Part shown: piece by piece, positions 10,036 to 21,066 of the stretch
Layout: every line of letters begins with the position of its first letter
Position numbering within the stretch: the first letter of the stretch is position 1
Assembly (NCBI GenBank): GCA_039090855.1
Contig: CM076996.1
Span: 45,412,469-45,476,468 of the forward strand
From: Macrothele yani
Lineage: Eukaryota; Arthropoda; Arachnida; Araneae; Macrothelidae
Direction of reading: 5' to 3'
DNA length: 64,000 nt
Position numbers and translations under genes: made by a program
Notes under the pieces: model-generated
Databases searched by the model: none
The model's input: only the letters and a program-made list of their open reading frames with translations
Told to the model about the DNA's origin: nothing

Positions 10036-10579
10036 CAGGTTGTTGCGCAACACACCCTAATTCCTGCGCTAACGTTAGTGATGTGGCGGTGTGAGCCGTC
10101 AATGCCTGCAGCACAACATGCCGGTCCTCTCGTTCGGTGGTGTGCCGCGGCTACGGCAATCGCTCAAGTCGGTCCGTCCGTCCCTCCTGCACCCACCGAA
10201 TCCATACTCGCCTCACGTGGCTGGATGTCGTCCCACACGGGCGTCGATGTCTCAGTACGATAAACCGCTGTCGCGAAAAGCCACTATTCTTCCTCTGTCG
10301 AACTCCGAAACGTGCTGGAATGACTGCCGTATTCTGCGACGAGGCATCAGGAAGCTTCTCACGCAGAGGTTCGGCAGCACAACACACTTCCACTACTAAC
10401 ACCCCGCCTTCTGTGCATCCTTCTTATAGTGCTTCTCGGTGGCGTCCGGGGCGCACATGATTTGCATGTGTCCTGCAATGCTAATCGTTTGCATGTCCTC
10501 TCGCGGGCGACGCATGCTGCGAATTTCAGGCCAATCGGATGCTTCCTTCTTGGTGTTGTATATTGGGTGGCCAGCAGTG
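10036..10579 (-). mobile_element. Tc1 family A, 5' half only
   Basis: Reverse-oriented left half of family A: terminal repeat (ending CCAGCAGTG at 10579, followed by TATATATATTA), leader and the N-terminal part of the transposase. It stops at GGTTGTTGCGCAAC, at the junction with the RTE fragment. Its coding part includes RRVWIRWVQEGRTDRLERLP, which has a sense codon where the 746-2153 copy has a stop. A deletion at SSHVRRVW and frameshifts leave it non-functional. Confidence 0.9.
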
Positions 10580-10714
10580 TATATATATTAGAGAGACAGA
10601 GAAAGAGATAGACATGCTGTGTACTATTTGTGTGGCTACATGCCTCCTAGGCTCTAGGTAATGGCGGGCCCCTGGGCTATAGCCCCGTTAGTCCCCACTT
10701 TAATCTGGCCATTC

Positions 10715-10939
10715 GCCGCCCCGGTGGCGCAGTGGTCTAAGGCGATGGCCTCTGATCATTCGTCCGAAAGGGGTCCGGGTTCGCATCCCGGTCAGGCATG
10801 GATGTTGTGTTTGTCTTACGGCGCTGGCTCTCTCCCTTCCCTGGAACCAGTGACCCTAAATTAGGGACGGGCGACTGCTAATAGCCCATTGAGTTGCTCA
10901 CGGTGGTCGTTAAACCTCGAATCAAAAAAAAATAATAAT
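10715..10939 (+). repeat. SINE family 1, full-length copy with 13-bp TSD
   Basis: A 225-bp tRNA-derived SINE. Its head has A box TGGCGCAGTGGTCTAAGGC and B-box region GGTTCGCATCCC, then the family body ending GGTGGTCGTTAAACCTC and an A-rich/(AAT)n tail. It is flanked by AATCTGGCCATTC at 10702-10714 and 10940-10952. The exact duplication shows LINE-mediated retroposition and makes it a good reference copy. Confidence 0.93.
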
Positions 10940-10952
10940 AATCTGGCCATTC

Positions 10953-11589
10953 TATGGCCATCAATAACTCTTTCTTTTGTTAGCCAACCAGTCTTCCCCG
11001 TCTGCAGTGGTGTCATGAACAGCGACAGTAGTCGTGGCGCATTGGAAACGTGTAATGTGGTCGGACGGATCACGTTACGCAATGTTTACTACAGACGAGC
11101 TCATGACGGTATGCGAATAATGCAGGCAGCTCGTGATGCTGTACTCATTTAGGGAATGCTTGCTCAGTAAGGCACAGTTCTAGTCATCAATTGGAGAACG
11201 TGTCTGAGCAATGTTTCTGACCATGTTCATTCCTCAATGATTACGTTGTAACCGAACGAAGAGGAAATGTTAGCGCCTAGACACGCATTGAAATTCATCA
11301 ATGGGGGCTCAATACCCAGTAAGTCGTCAATGGGTGCTCAAAATATAGTTAATTTCAAGAGCACCCATTTTTTAACTTTTACTGTTCCCATTGAGTCATT
11401 GGGAAACAGTAAAAGTTAAAAAAAAAAAAAAAAAAAAAACTCCAAAAATCTTAGATTGGCACATTATGTTTTTAGCGGATAACGATATAATTTCCTTCTT
11501 TTCAGTACTTCTGTATACAAAACTATTTACTACAACGCATTTGTACGTTGTGACGAAGCTCATATTTAAGCTTTTTGATATCCACTTTC
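10953..11589. other. Spacer with hairpin, no gene seen
   Basis: Holds a palindrome at about 11368-11425: TTTTTTAACTTTTACTG, then CCCATTGAGTCATTGGG, then CAGTAAAAGTTAAAAAA. It runs into a 20-base poly(A), so it may be the end of a small folded repeat. Confidence 0.5.
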
Positions 11590-11975
11590 AGACTGTCAAT
11601 GCAAGGTCCTCAGGTTCGATCCTGGGCTGATCTTTCAGAGATGGTGTGATTTACTAACAATCGCTGAATACCCGCCGTGCATCGGACGAGTACGTTAAAT
11701 GACGGCCCCCGGGTTGGACCCACCGGTTAAATGGGGTATCCTTTCCTACGCCCCCCCTCTGACATTCTCTCACCCCTCTATGAGCAACATCGTACTTGTA
11801 CGGTGGCGCCATCTACTGTACTCTAATCTCACTACAAACTGTTCTGTCAAAGGCGCTAGACTTGATCTCATTCCTTCCGTTTCTGTGTCCTGCCCAAAAG
11901 GCGAACTCGCTGTAGGTGGCTGGGACCCAAACTCTACTTACTGTGGACGGAAGTCCTACAAGAAAATGACAAATA
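11590..11975 (+). repeat. SINE family 2, head partly missing
   Basis: Matches the full copy at 44324-44780 from CTATCAATGCAAGG onward: B box AGGTTCGATCCTGGG, core CATCGGACGAGTACGTTAA, then GTACGGTGGCGCCATCTACT and the tail GGACGGAAGTCCTACAAG. The tRNA-like A-box half is absent. Confidence 0.85.
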
Positions 11976-12267
11976 CGGTTGTAAAAAATTTCGGGAAGGT
12001 GAAAGGTTAAGATAGTTCATACAGTTATTCGAACATAAAGTAGCGCGAAAGGAACATGAACTACTCGTTCTAATGACAAACATTCAACATCCAATTTTAT
12101 AATCATACATTAAGAGTGATGAAGGAAAAAATAATTTGATATTAAAAATATTATTTTTGGAAAACATGCGATATATGTATGTACACATTCATACACATAC
12201 ACAGACACACGAAAATAGAATACAATGGCATGTCGATTATACATCTCTTAAGTGATCAAAATTAAGG
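11976..12267. other. AT-rich spacer
   Basis: No gene or recognised repeat. A short CACATACACAGACACAC stretch lies near 12195. Confidence 0.4.
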
Positions 12268-12269
12268 TA

Positions 12270-13658
12270 CACCCACGGACAATGAAATTTGCGCACCAAG
12301 AAAGAACTGAAATTTTATGGACGTAATGATACAGATGAATGATACACATGATAACAAAAACAGAGCTGCAGGACAATTACGGAGGGATCTGTGGCATGCA
12401 GTCCAGTCATCTTCAATAGCGCGTCGCACTGCCTCGTGCGACGATACATGCTGTAATACGGTCCGGCATGGAGGCGAACAGACGCCTGATGTTGTCCTGC
12501 GGCAGACTGGCCCACACATGTTGGACGGTGTGTTCCAAATCCCGGATAGTGTGGCATGGCGGCAGCTGGCGTTTCAAGTGGTCCCACACATGCTCGATAG
12601 GGGACATGTCCGAGGAGCGGGCAGGCCATGGAAGTGTTTGGACATTACGTAGGCAGTCCCGGGCAACCCGAGCCGTGTGGGGGTGGCATTGTCCTGCTGG
12701 TATAGCGCACCTGGAATCCCGGCCAGGAATGGGAGCACATGGGGCCGTAGGATCTCATCCACATAGCGCTGGCCCATCAATGATCCATGTACCACTACTA
12801 GAGCTGATTGGCTATCGTAAGCAATGGCTTCCCAGACCATAGTGGATGAGGTGTGACGCTCGACAGCGAGGTTGGGATTGTGCCGTTGACTCGGGGACCT
12901 CCACACCGGGACACGATGATCATCTGTACCCAAAACGAAGCGGCAGTCATCGCTAAACACCATACGTCACCAGTCTGTGGCGTTCCACGTCGCTCTGGCC
13001 TGACACCACTGCACACGGAGCCGGCGATGTTCCAGTGTTAATGGAAGCACACGTAAGGGGAGCTGGGATCCCAGCTTCGCTTTCGCAAGGCGTCGTGAAA
13101 TGGTTCGTGGGAACACAGGAGCCGCTACATCTGTCTATATAGTGAACCGGGTCCCCGTGGGATCCGTTCTTGCCTGGCGCACGATCCATCGATCCTCTCT
13201 ACCGGTGGTCCTCCTTGTCCGTCCGAAGCCCCTCCGCAGTGTGGCAGTGCCGTCACATGTCCAATGCTCCCAACACAGTCGGACGGTATGGTCAGAACGA
13301 TCCACGTGGCGGGCTATACGGCCAGCCGACCACCCTGCGGTTTTCTTACCGATGATCAGGCCTCTGTCAGAGTCCGTAAGTTGCCTAAATCGACGTATCT
13401 GGCGTCTACCCAGCATTCTTGTTACTCTGAACTCTTGCTTGCGTCGGCCGGTACTTTTCGCTTTCATGGGGCATCGACTACACGCCGGTTTATAAGGCTG
13501 CCGGTTCGTGCTTGCAGCGCCAACACAGGGTGTGCGGTCATGCGCAATCGCACCAAACATGGATCATTTGCATACCAACACGCACTCTGGCTATATGCAA
13601 AGTTTCGCGGTTGTAGCATGTTTTCTTCTAGGTGCGCAAATTTCATTGTCCGTGTGTG
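12270..13658 (-). mobile_element. Tc1-type transposon, family D, decayed
   Basis: A 1389-bp element with TA at 12268-12269 and 13659-13660. Inverted repeats are about 28 bp, beginning CACCCACGGACAATG at the left and CACACACGGACAATG at the right, and both run on through AAATTTGCGCACC. Its transposase gene lies on the minus strand and is broken. Confidence 0.92.
12413..13560 (-). pseudogene. Tc1 transposase, multiple frameshifts
   Basis: Reading right to left, the N-terminal DNA-binding part lies at 13560-13135 (RQLTDSDRGLIIGKKTAG, then ARHVDRSDHTVRLCWEHW). The middle is scrambled by frameshifts at about 13135-12965. The catalytic region follows with FSDDCRF (Asp kept, usual Glu after it changed) and YQQDNATP, after which the frame breaks again. 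The C-terminus at 12607-12413 has MSPIEHVWDHLKRQ, which keeps the third catalytic residue, and ends ARGSATRY. All three catalytic residues survive but are spread over different frames. Confidence 0.88.
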
Positions 13659-13800
13659 TATATACGTGCAACTGCAACTGTAAAAAATTCAAAAGAAAAA
13701 CTGAGAGTGTGCTACTTATACGTACGTTCCGGTCTTAAAAACCTATCGCCGATTGAGTCATATGCCTAATTTACGTATATTCGACGTTCCATTGAAGATT

Positions 13801-13801
<1 letters not shown>

Positions 13802-13832
<31 letters not shown>

Positions 13833-13833
13833 C
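13802..13833. repeat. (TG)n microsatellite
   Basis: Uninterrupted TG run about 24 bp long inside a TG-rich stretch. Confidence 0.9.
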
Positions 13834-14051
13834 ATATACAAAGAACTGCAGCACTCACTCCACTTCACAATCTGATCTCCAACGCCAAAGGAGTTATCCA
13901 GTGCTCAAGCACTCAGCAGACGTCATGCCCAGAGCTCGGACACCCACTGGATTTCGGGTCCTCAACTCCCATATAAAATGACTTAATCGAGCTCGAGGAC
14001 TCATTGGACATCTCATTAAGTGCTTGAACACCCACTGGGTTTCTAAAACTT

Positions 14052-14270
14052 TTTTTTTTTTTTTTTTTTGAGTGGAGGTTTAACGACCGCCGTGAGCAAC
14101 TCAATGGGCTATAAGCAGTCGCCCGTCCGTAATTTATGGTCACTGGTTCCAGGGAAGGGAGAGAGCCAGTGCCGTAAGACAAACACAACATCCATGCCTC
14201 ACCGGGATTCGAACCCGGACCCCTTACGGACGAATGAGCAGAGGCCAACGCCTTAGACCACTGCGCCACC
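14052..14270 (-). repeat. SINE family 1 copy with 10-bp TSD
   Basis: Reverse copy with a poly(T) start and a complete head (GGGATTCGAACCC, TGGCGCAGTGGTCTAAGGC on the element strand). It is flanked by TCTAAAACTT at 14042-14051 and 14271-14280. Confidence 0.92.
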
Positions 14271-14280
14271 TCTAAAACTT

Positions 14281-15029
14281 CAGAGCATATACAAAGAGCA
14301 TATCCACAGGGCACAAAACACGCAGGATGTAGTGTGCAGAACATTCCAATAATATGATGTTGTAGTGTAACACAATTTTAACATTGGGAAAGGTATCGAC
14401 ACATCGTACCGGATGAAGCTTTTTTCGCTACAGTCATTTTACAAAAGGAGATCGTTGTAATAACAGTGGCGGGCGTAAATTTAAGTTCCTTGCACGGATG
14501 TGCCCTATTAGCTGAGCTCATACTCATTTAAAAAAGGGGTCATATACGAAACAAAAAACAACAAGAAGAAAGACGACACCGAATTTTCGGATGTAGTGAG
14601 CACGTCTTTTAAGTCCGTTCTGACGCGAATTAAATTTATCAAAACAATTCAAAGTCAATGGAACCGGTTTCGAAAAAAATCAGCAGGTTCCAACAATCGA
14701 TAAAACATCTACTTAGTTCCAACAGCGGCTAAAAAGCATGTTACGAAAGTTAACAAATGGCGAACAAAAAGTTTCACATACTACAAGGAAGGTACCAGAC
14801 ACAATGATATTTTCAAATCGAACAGTTAAAAGAAGAAATATAGAAGGAAACATGATATAAGTCTATGTCTGCTAGCTGAAAAAATTTCCATAACGGAAAA
14901 GTTGAAAATAGGAGAAAAATATTCGTCATGGAAAAAGCTGTGCTAAGGGAAAAGAACTTTTCAAATACGTCCCCCGGAAGCAGAGATAGCGCAAAAAAGA
15001 AAAAAGAAAAAGGTTTTGACCTTTACACT
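14281..15029. other. Intergenic, no gene seen
   Basis: A-rich on the plus strand; no recognised repeat. Confidence 0.4.
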
Positions 15030-17260
15030 ACCTAGCAGGAAAGCTGAGAGTTATTTAAAGAGAATACTGCTCCAAATCTCTGTTGTAGCGAATGGCATAC
15101 AGTAAAGAAGAAATTTCTCAATAGCGGTTTTAGAAGCGGCGATACAGCTGCAAATTAAGGTACACAAACACCACCTATCGACAGAACCGTGAACTATAAA
15201 ATTCCTCATGTACTAGCCTAAAGTGTTCTACAAGAGAAAGGGCATCCGGTGTTGAAAGAATTTTTTAAATCATACATGTAAAAGCAGTGATATTGAGAAA
15301 AACAAAATAAGCATTTGCGCCCCAAGCGGCGAAAGTGTACACGATTTTGGAAAGAAAATACACAGGCAGTTTTGCATAGTTAGTGGTATCTGACCGAAGA
15401 AAGAAGTTTTTCAATTGAGTTTCTAGTCCCGCAGATATTGCTGTAAACGGAAACGTGAACTTACGTCCTCTGTTGGCAGACATGTGCGCTAAGAAATGTT
15501 TGCAATTATATGAGAAACATTACCCCACGGAAACGCTCTCCAACAAAGAAATACTTTTTCAAATCGGACTCTTAGAAGCAGAGATATCGACAAAATTAAG
15601 ATATGACTTTACGCTGCCTGGGGGAAAAACCATGCATTATTTCAAGAAGAAAGTGTTGTCAAAAGGCTTTTCGATGTGAGCGGTATCGGTCCAGGAAAGA
15701 ATTTTTTCAGTCGAATTTTCAGGAGCTCAGATTTTGCTGCAAATATATCAGACGCAGAAATTAACACTTACGCTCCCTGGTGGCCAAGCCATTCTTTATC
15801 AAATATTAGAAATTATGTGCAAAGCATTTCTTATCAGGAGTTGTATCCAGTGCAGAAAGAATATTTGAAATCGGTGTTTTAAAAGCAGAGATATCGAGGA
15901 AAACGCAATTTACCTTTACGCCCTCCAGCAGAAAGTCTATGCTTTACTGGAAAATTTTAAAATTATATGAGAAACATTTTACACCGGAAACGCTATCTAA
16001 CAAAGAAGGAATTTTTCAAATCCGACTTTTAGAAACAGAGATATTGGCAGGCCGCCCCGGTGGCGCAGTGGTCTAAGCAATGGCCTCTGATCATTCGTCC
16101 GAAAGGGGTCCGGTTTCGAATCCCGGTGAGGCATGGATGTTGTGTTTGTCTTATGGCACTGGCTCTCTCCCTTCCCTGGAACCAGTGACCCTATATTAGG
16201 GACGGGCGACTGTTTATAGTCCATTGAGTTGCTCACGGTGCTCGTTAAAACTCCAACAAAAAAAAAAAAAAAAAAAAAAAAAAGATATTGGCAGAAATAA
16301 GATATATGTCTACGCCCCCTGGCGGAGAAACCATCCAGTATTTTAAGAAGAAATTATTCTCAAATGTTTATCGACATGAGCGGTATCGCTCCACGAAATA
16401 ATTTTTTTAATCAAGCTTTTAGAAGGTAAGATTTTGCTGCAAATACCTACGAAGCAGAAATTAACGTTTACGCCCCCTGTTGGCCAAAACATATTTTACA
16501 AAATATTGGTAATTATCATCGAAACATTCCCACCAGGAGCTATATCCGATGCAGGAAGAATTTTTTTCAAATCGGAGCTTTAGAAGCAGAGATGCCGGGG
16601 AAAGCGCAATTTACCTATACTCCCCCTAGCGGAAAGTCAATGAATTACTTGAAAAATTTGAAATTATATTAGAAACATGTCGCACTGGAAACTCCATCCG
16701 ACAAAGAAGAATTTTTCAAATCGGACCATTAGAAGAAGAGATAGACAAAAATTAGATATACATCTACGTCCCCTGGCGGAGAAACCATGCATTATTTTAA
16801 GAAGAAAATATTCCGCAAAGGTTTGCCGACGTGAGTAGTATGGGTCCACGGAATAATTTTTTCAATCGAGATTTTAGAAACTTAGAATTTGCTGGAAATA
16901 CATCAGAAGCAGAAATCCACTCTTACGCCCCTGGTGGCCAAAGCGTTTTATAGCAAAAATTTTAATTTATATGGAAAATATTTTCCATCAGAAGCTGTAT
17001 CCGCCGCAGAGTTGTTTTTTTCAAATCGGAGCTTTAGAAGCAGAGGTATCTGGGGGAAACGCAATTTACTTTCACGCCCCCTAGTGGAAAATTTATGCGT
17101 AACTTGAAAAAGTGACTATACCTAAAATAGTCTTCGACATGAATGGAATCCAAAGGTAAAAAAGTTTTTTGAATTCGATGTTTAGAAGCAAATATATGGA
17201 ATAAAATGTATTTTGAAGTCGATATCATCTACATTTACGCCCTCTAACTGCGAAATTGTG
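15030..17260. repeat. Trimeric higher-order satellite with CTCF-like motifs
   Basis: Divergent tandem monomers of about 147-161 bp, each carrying a TTTACGCCCCCTNGYGG-like core, at about 15312, 15460, 15609, 15771, 15918, 16306, 16471, 16619, 16764, 16925, 17072 and 17232, with two more decayed ones at the left. Three monomer types alternate: CTAGCGGAAAG, CTGGCGGAGAAACCATGC and CTGGTGGCCAAAGC. The higher-order unit is therefore about 455 bp. Other shared words are TCAAATCGGAGCTTTAGAAG and CAGAGATATCG. A SINE interrupts it at 16051-16282. Confidence 0.85.
16051..16282 (+). repeat. SINE family 1 inserted in the satellite, 12-bp TSD
   Basis: Full copy with intact head and 3' poly(A) of about 25 bases. 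It is flanked by AGATATTGGCAG at 16039-16050 and 16283-16294. Removing it restores the satellite period, so the SINE is younger than the array. Confidence 0.94.
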
Positions 17261-18395
17261 CATCGTAAAAAAACAAAAACAAATAAAGGATCATCATTTG
17301 CAGATTTCAAGCTTCCTAATGCAAAAAGAATTTTTCAAATCAGACTAACAGTTGCAGAGATATAGTGTCCACAGACGGACGGAAAAACCGATAACATAAG
17401 CACAATCTTTTTTAACAAAAGGCATGCTAAAAAAAGAAAAAATAACATTTCAACAGAAACAAATTACAGACATATAGCACCGGCGGAGGAGCACGAGAAA
17501 AAGAAATCTGTATCGTGGTGCCAGTTTGTTAAAAGCTCCATGGCCCGAAGGAAATAAAATTTTAAATCTTATGAATTGAAATTTCAGGAGAGTACAAAAC
17601 GGGGAAAAGACAGAAAAAAACAGAGCGGTTTTTATGTTCTGTCAGTAAACTTTTTTGTACGATGACACAGCACCGAAAAAACAAGAAATGCACACAAAAA
17701 AAGAATATACAAAGATCATTAGGTTTTAGTTGTACTTAGTGAAGCTTAACGCCTGGAAAAAAATCGTTCTCCGTAGTTTTGAAGGAAGTAGGTACTCGTA
17801 ACAGTAAATAAAAGACTAACAGAAGAGTACCATATTCAGATTTAAAAAATATAATAATATTGAACAAAAAACTTGGTGCAGTCATTGCCCATAATTAATT
17901 TCATTTATTATTTATGTGGAGAAGCGAAATACAAAATGAAGAACATCTCTGCTTAACTTTAATTTTATTTAGTCAATATTTTAGTTGACTAGAACAAAAG
18001 AATGAGCAAGTTATTTTAGTAATTACCTCAGAGAGCTTGGCGGAAACCGATGATTTTCTGTTATTATACATGACGCAGTTATAACGCTAAGAATTTAAAT
18101 ATTCAAATGAATCAAAATTCACACAGATCAGCCTTGTGGTAAAACTAAACTTTCATGTAGATTTCGAACCCATTTGACAAAAAAAAAAAATTATATGTCC
18201 CTTTTATATGATCATCTTTTCTGATTTTCCCTCCAAACAAAAAGTGGAACCTAAGTATCCACAACGGTCTTACAAAAACTCTTAGGAATCATACATAAGT
18301 GGGAAACGAATTTCCCCGAAGAAATAATTCTTCTCAAATACATGGAAGGCGATACAAATGTAATCTTTGGCACTTATGTGCCGTATTATTTTCAC
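17261..18395. other. AT-rich intergenic DNA, no gene seen
   Basis: Many short A runs. Only the decaying end of the satellite reaches into its first bases. Confidence 0.4.
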
Positions 18396-18485
18396 TCAGA
18401 CCGCTAATCGGGAGGTGCCGGTTCGATGTAATTTTCAAGTTTTCTGAGAATGGTTGCATGTACAACAGTGAAAATATGGCACAGC
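18396..18485 (+). repeat. SINE family 5 fragment
   Basis: GCTAATCGGGAGGTGCCGG, TTCGATG, then TTTTCAAGTTTTCTGAG correspond to the B-box region and first part of the tail of the family seen at 48135-48536. Confidence 0.55.
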
Positions 18486-18489
18486 TGGG

Positions 18490-19959
18490 CCAATGATTAC
18501 ATCCTTAGGAATGTTTTCTGATTTCGAATGAAGTTGACAGAAAAGAAACGCTTCGTATTATAAATTGAAGCTCCAATATTTTACCCTGAATTTATAACAA
18601 CCATTCCTTAAAGTAACATAATGGGAATTCGTAAACGATTCTTGAATCAAAGCAGCTGTGGCAGGGTTATTATGAGACCTTTTGACAATGTGTACTCTTG
18701 GAATTTAACCAGTGTTTAAAATAGGCCGGGATTCCATCCCAACAGTGGTGACAGCCAGCAGCTCAGAATAGGGAGTTATAATGGGCGGGGCCAAGTATTG
18801 TACGAGTGGGGCACAAATTGTGGAGTGCGTGGCAGAAATTTTGCCAGAGAGAATTTTGCCAAAAAATTCCATTCATGTAGATTTTAACAGACGCTGATGA
18901 TGTCATCCATACTAAAAAAAAAAAAAGGTTTTCATGTACATGCTGCACGTAGTAGAGGAATGGTGCTTAATATGAGACACACTTTTCGAAATTGATATTT
19001 AAAAGCTAAATTTGGAAAGAAATTAATTTTTGAAATGTCTATAGTGTATGTCATCATTACATTTTACAATACATTCATTCAATTTGCATTACTCAAAAAC
19101 ATTAAGATGTAATTTTTAAGAAAATACAAACAAATCAATTTTTATGAAATCAGAAAGGGTGTCCTAACATGGGACAGTCAGAAAAGTTTCTAATATTGGT
19201 TAATATAAGAAATAAAAATAATGATTGTTACACTGTTAAATATTTCTATCTACTAGTCGACATTTTCCACTATTCGCGGCTCAATTTAGTACACTCAGGA
19301 CACACAAAATTTCCTTTTTCAACACCGCAATCTTCGTGAACCCAGCGATAACATTTCGCGCATTGTGCCCCATTTCTCTCCATGTGTATCTTCGGAAAAA
19401 CGACCTGTACCTAGTAAGCATTAACATCTGCTCACGCATTTCTTTTCTACTCGGATGTTATTTGCTGCTAAGCAAATGACATCTGAGTAGAAAAGAGATA
19501 AAATAATATTAAAATAATTTTTGATAAATATAAGTGGAAGTGTTCTTGCTTATATTTTAACTTTCCTAGTCCTTTCTCAATTGTAATTGTTAGATTACTT
19601 CTATCGGCACTTTAACAGCGTAAAGAAAGATGTGTAATAGACATATGATCGGAATTTAGTTATTTCAAACAGTTTAAATAAAACGATGTAAAATCATGCA
19701 TTTTCAAAATAAAATAGATGAATCCATCTTGTTACCATAATTTAAAACACAGATTTACGAAAGTAAGTCATTCTGCTAGAACAAATACATTATAATAACT
19801 CATAAGAAAACGAGTTCCCAATATGCGATTGGGTAACCTAATATGCAATACTGTCTCATGTTTGGTTACCCATGGTACCGCATATTAGGAGCTAGCCATC
19901 ATGCACGAAAAATCTGACCTCATGGTTACCACGTTCGGTATGAAATAAAACCAATTGTC
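18490..19959. other. AT-rich intergenic DNA with one hairpin
   Basis: No gene seen. A hairpin at 19441-19494 pairs TCTTTTCTACTCGGATG with its complement with about two mismatches over 26 bp and a 3-4 base loop. Confidence 0.5.
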
Positions 19960-20095
19960 GTGAATTATTGATAATTTTATCAAACAGAGGTCATCGCTCT
20001 TTCCACGTTTATAAGTAAGTCACCGAACCCAGGGTCTCCCAGTTACGCGCCGGATATGCTTCCACTACACCACAGCGGCCTCGAATTCCTCCAGA
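19960..20095 (-). repeat. SINE family 4 copy
   Basis: On the element strand: GGCCGCTGTGGTGTAGTGG (A box), CCCTGGGTTCGGTGAC (B-box region, partly deleted), then ACGTGGAAAGAGCGATGACC. The same tail word occurs at 20217-20359 and 51492-51690. Confidence 0.7.
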
Positions 20096-20216
20096 CTCAC
20101 ACATACTAACTGCTGAGACAATTTGGCAGGTTGTTTCTTAGGGCCCCGCACAATGCTGGGAATTCACCAAAGATGGTAAGCAGCAACTGAACAAATAATT
20201 AGAAGGCGAATAAATA

Positions 20217-20359
20217 ATTAATACAGACATTTGACGTGGATCCTGGGTTCGATTCCCGGTGGCGACCAATGAGAATTTTTCCGTGACTTACTTATAAATG
20301 TGGAAAGAGCGATGACCTTTGTTTGATGTTCCTGGTCCACGTCAAATGTCTGTATTAAT
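20217..20359 (+). repeat. SINE family 4 copy folded into a palindrome
   Basis: Perfect 24-bp inverted arms (20217-20240 and 20336-20359; left arm contains ACAGACATTTGACGTGGA). They enclose a B-box half head (CCTGGGTTCGATTCCCGG) and the family tail TGTGGAAAGAGCGATGACC. The A-box half is replaced by the left arm, as expected if a fold-back of the 3' flank was copied. Confidence 0.75.
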
Positions 20360-20845
20360 GATAATTTTATAACAAATAAGAACAGTGAAATGTAATAGCG
20401 ACATCCACTCACCTTTAGGCATATAACTCCACTTAGCACAAACACTTCAAAAAACTTGAAATATTTTAAACACAATCTCACTGCACGCTGTCCAGCTTCG
20501 CAGTGGCTTCTTTATCGCAGTAGTCCTTGAACATGTTGGAGACATATTTCTGATAGTCTCCAGTAGAGTTCACCAGTTACGGTGCCAGAATCGAGATATC
20601 GTATTTTAGGGAACTATCGCATATTAGGCACCTTTACCCTATTTATTCAGTATACGAAGTACTAACAACCATGGCTACGAACTTCCATGGCTTTTGACAA
20701 TTTACTATTTCTTCGCAATTTTAGATTACTTAAGTTTTTTTATCCGTTTTTAATATTTGCAGTCATAAGAGGCACTTTATGAATTTTAATTTAAAATGTG
20801 ACTTTCTTCCTCATCTTTTTAAACTGCATTTAGGAAAGTGTGGTA
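20360..20845. other. Intergenic, no gene seen
   Basis: No recognised repeat or coding region. Confidence 0.4.
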
Positions 20846-21066
20846 TTTTTTGTTTGTTTGTTTGTTTGGGGGATTAACGACCACCGTGAGCAACTTGATG
20901 GGCTATAAGCAGTCGACCGTCCCTCATTTAGGGCCACTGACTCCAGGGAAGGTTGAGAGCCAGTGCCGTAAGACTAACACGACATCCATGCCTTACCGGG
21001 ATTCGAAACGGCAGCCTTCTCGGACGAATGGTCAGTAACCAGAGCTTACACCACTGTGCCACCGCC
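20846..21066 (-). repeat. SINE family 1 copy
   Basis: Reverse copy with a (GTTT)n end at the left in place of poly(T) and a damaged B box (GGGATTCGAAAC on the plus strand). No clear target duplication. Confidence 0.85.

Noticed and set aside
10715..10790. tRNA gene candidate
   Set aside because: A and B boxes are present, but they are the head of a SINE with a non-tRNA body, tail and target duplication. The same holds for the other tRNA-like heads.
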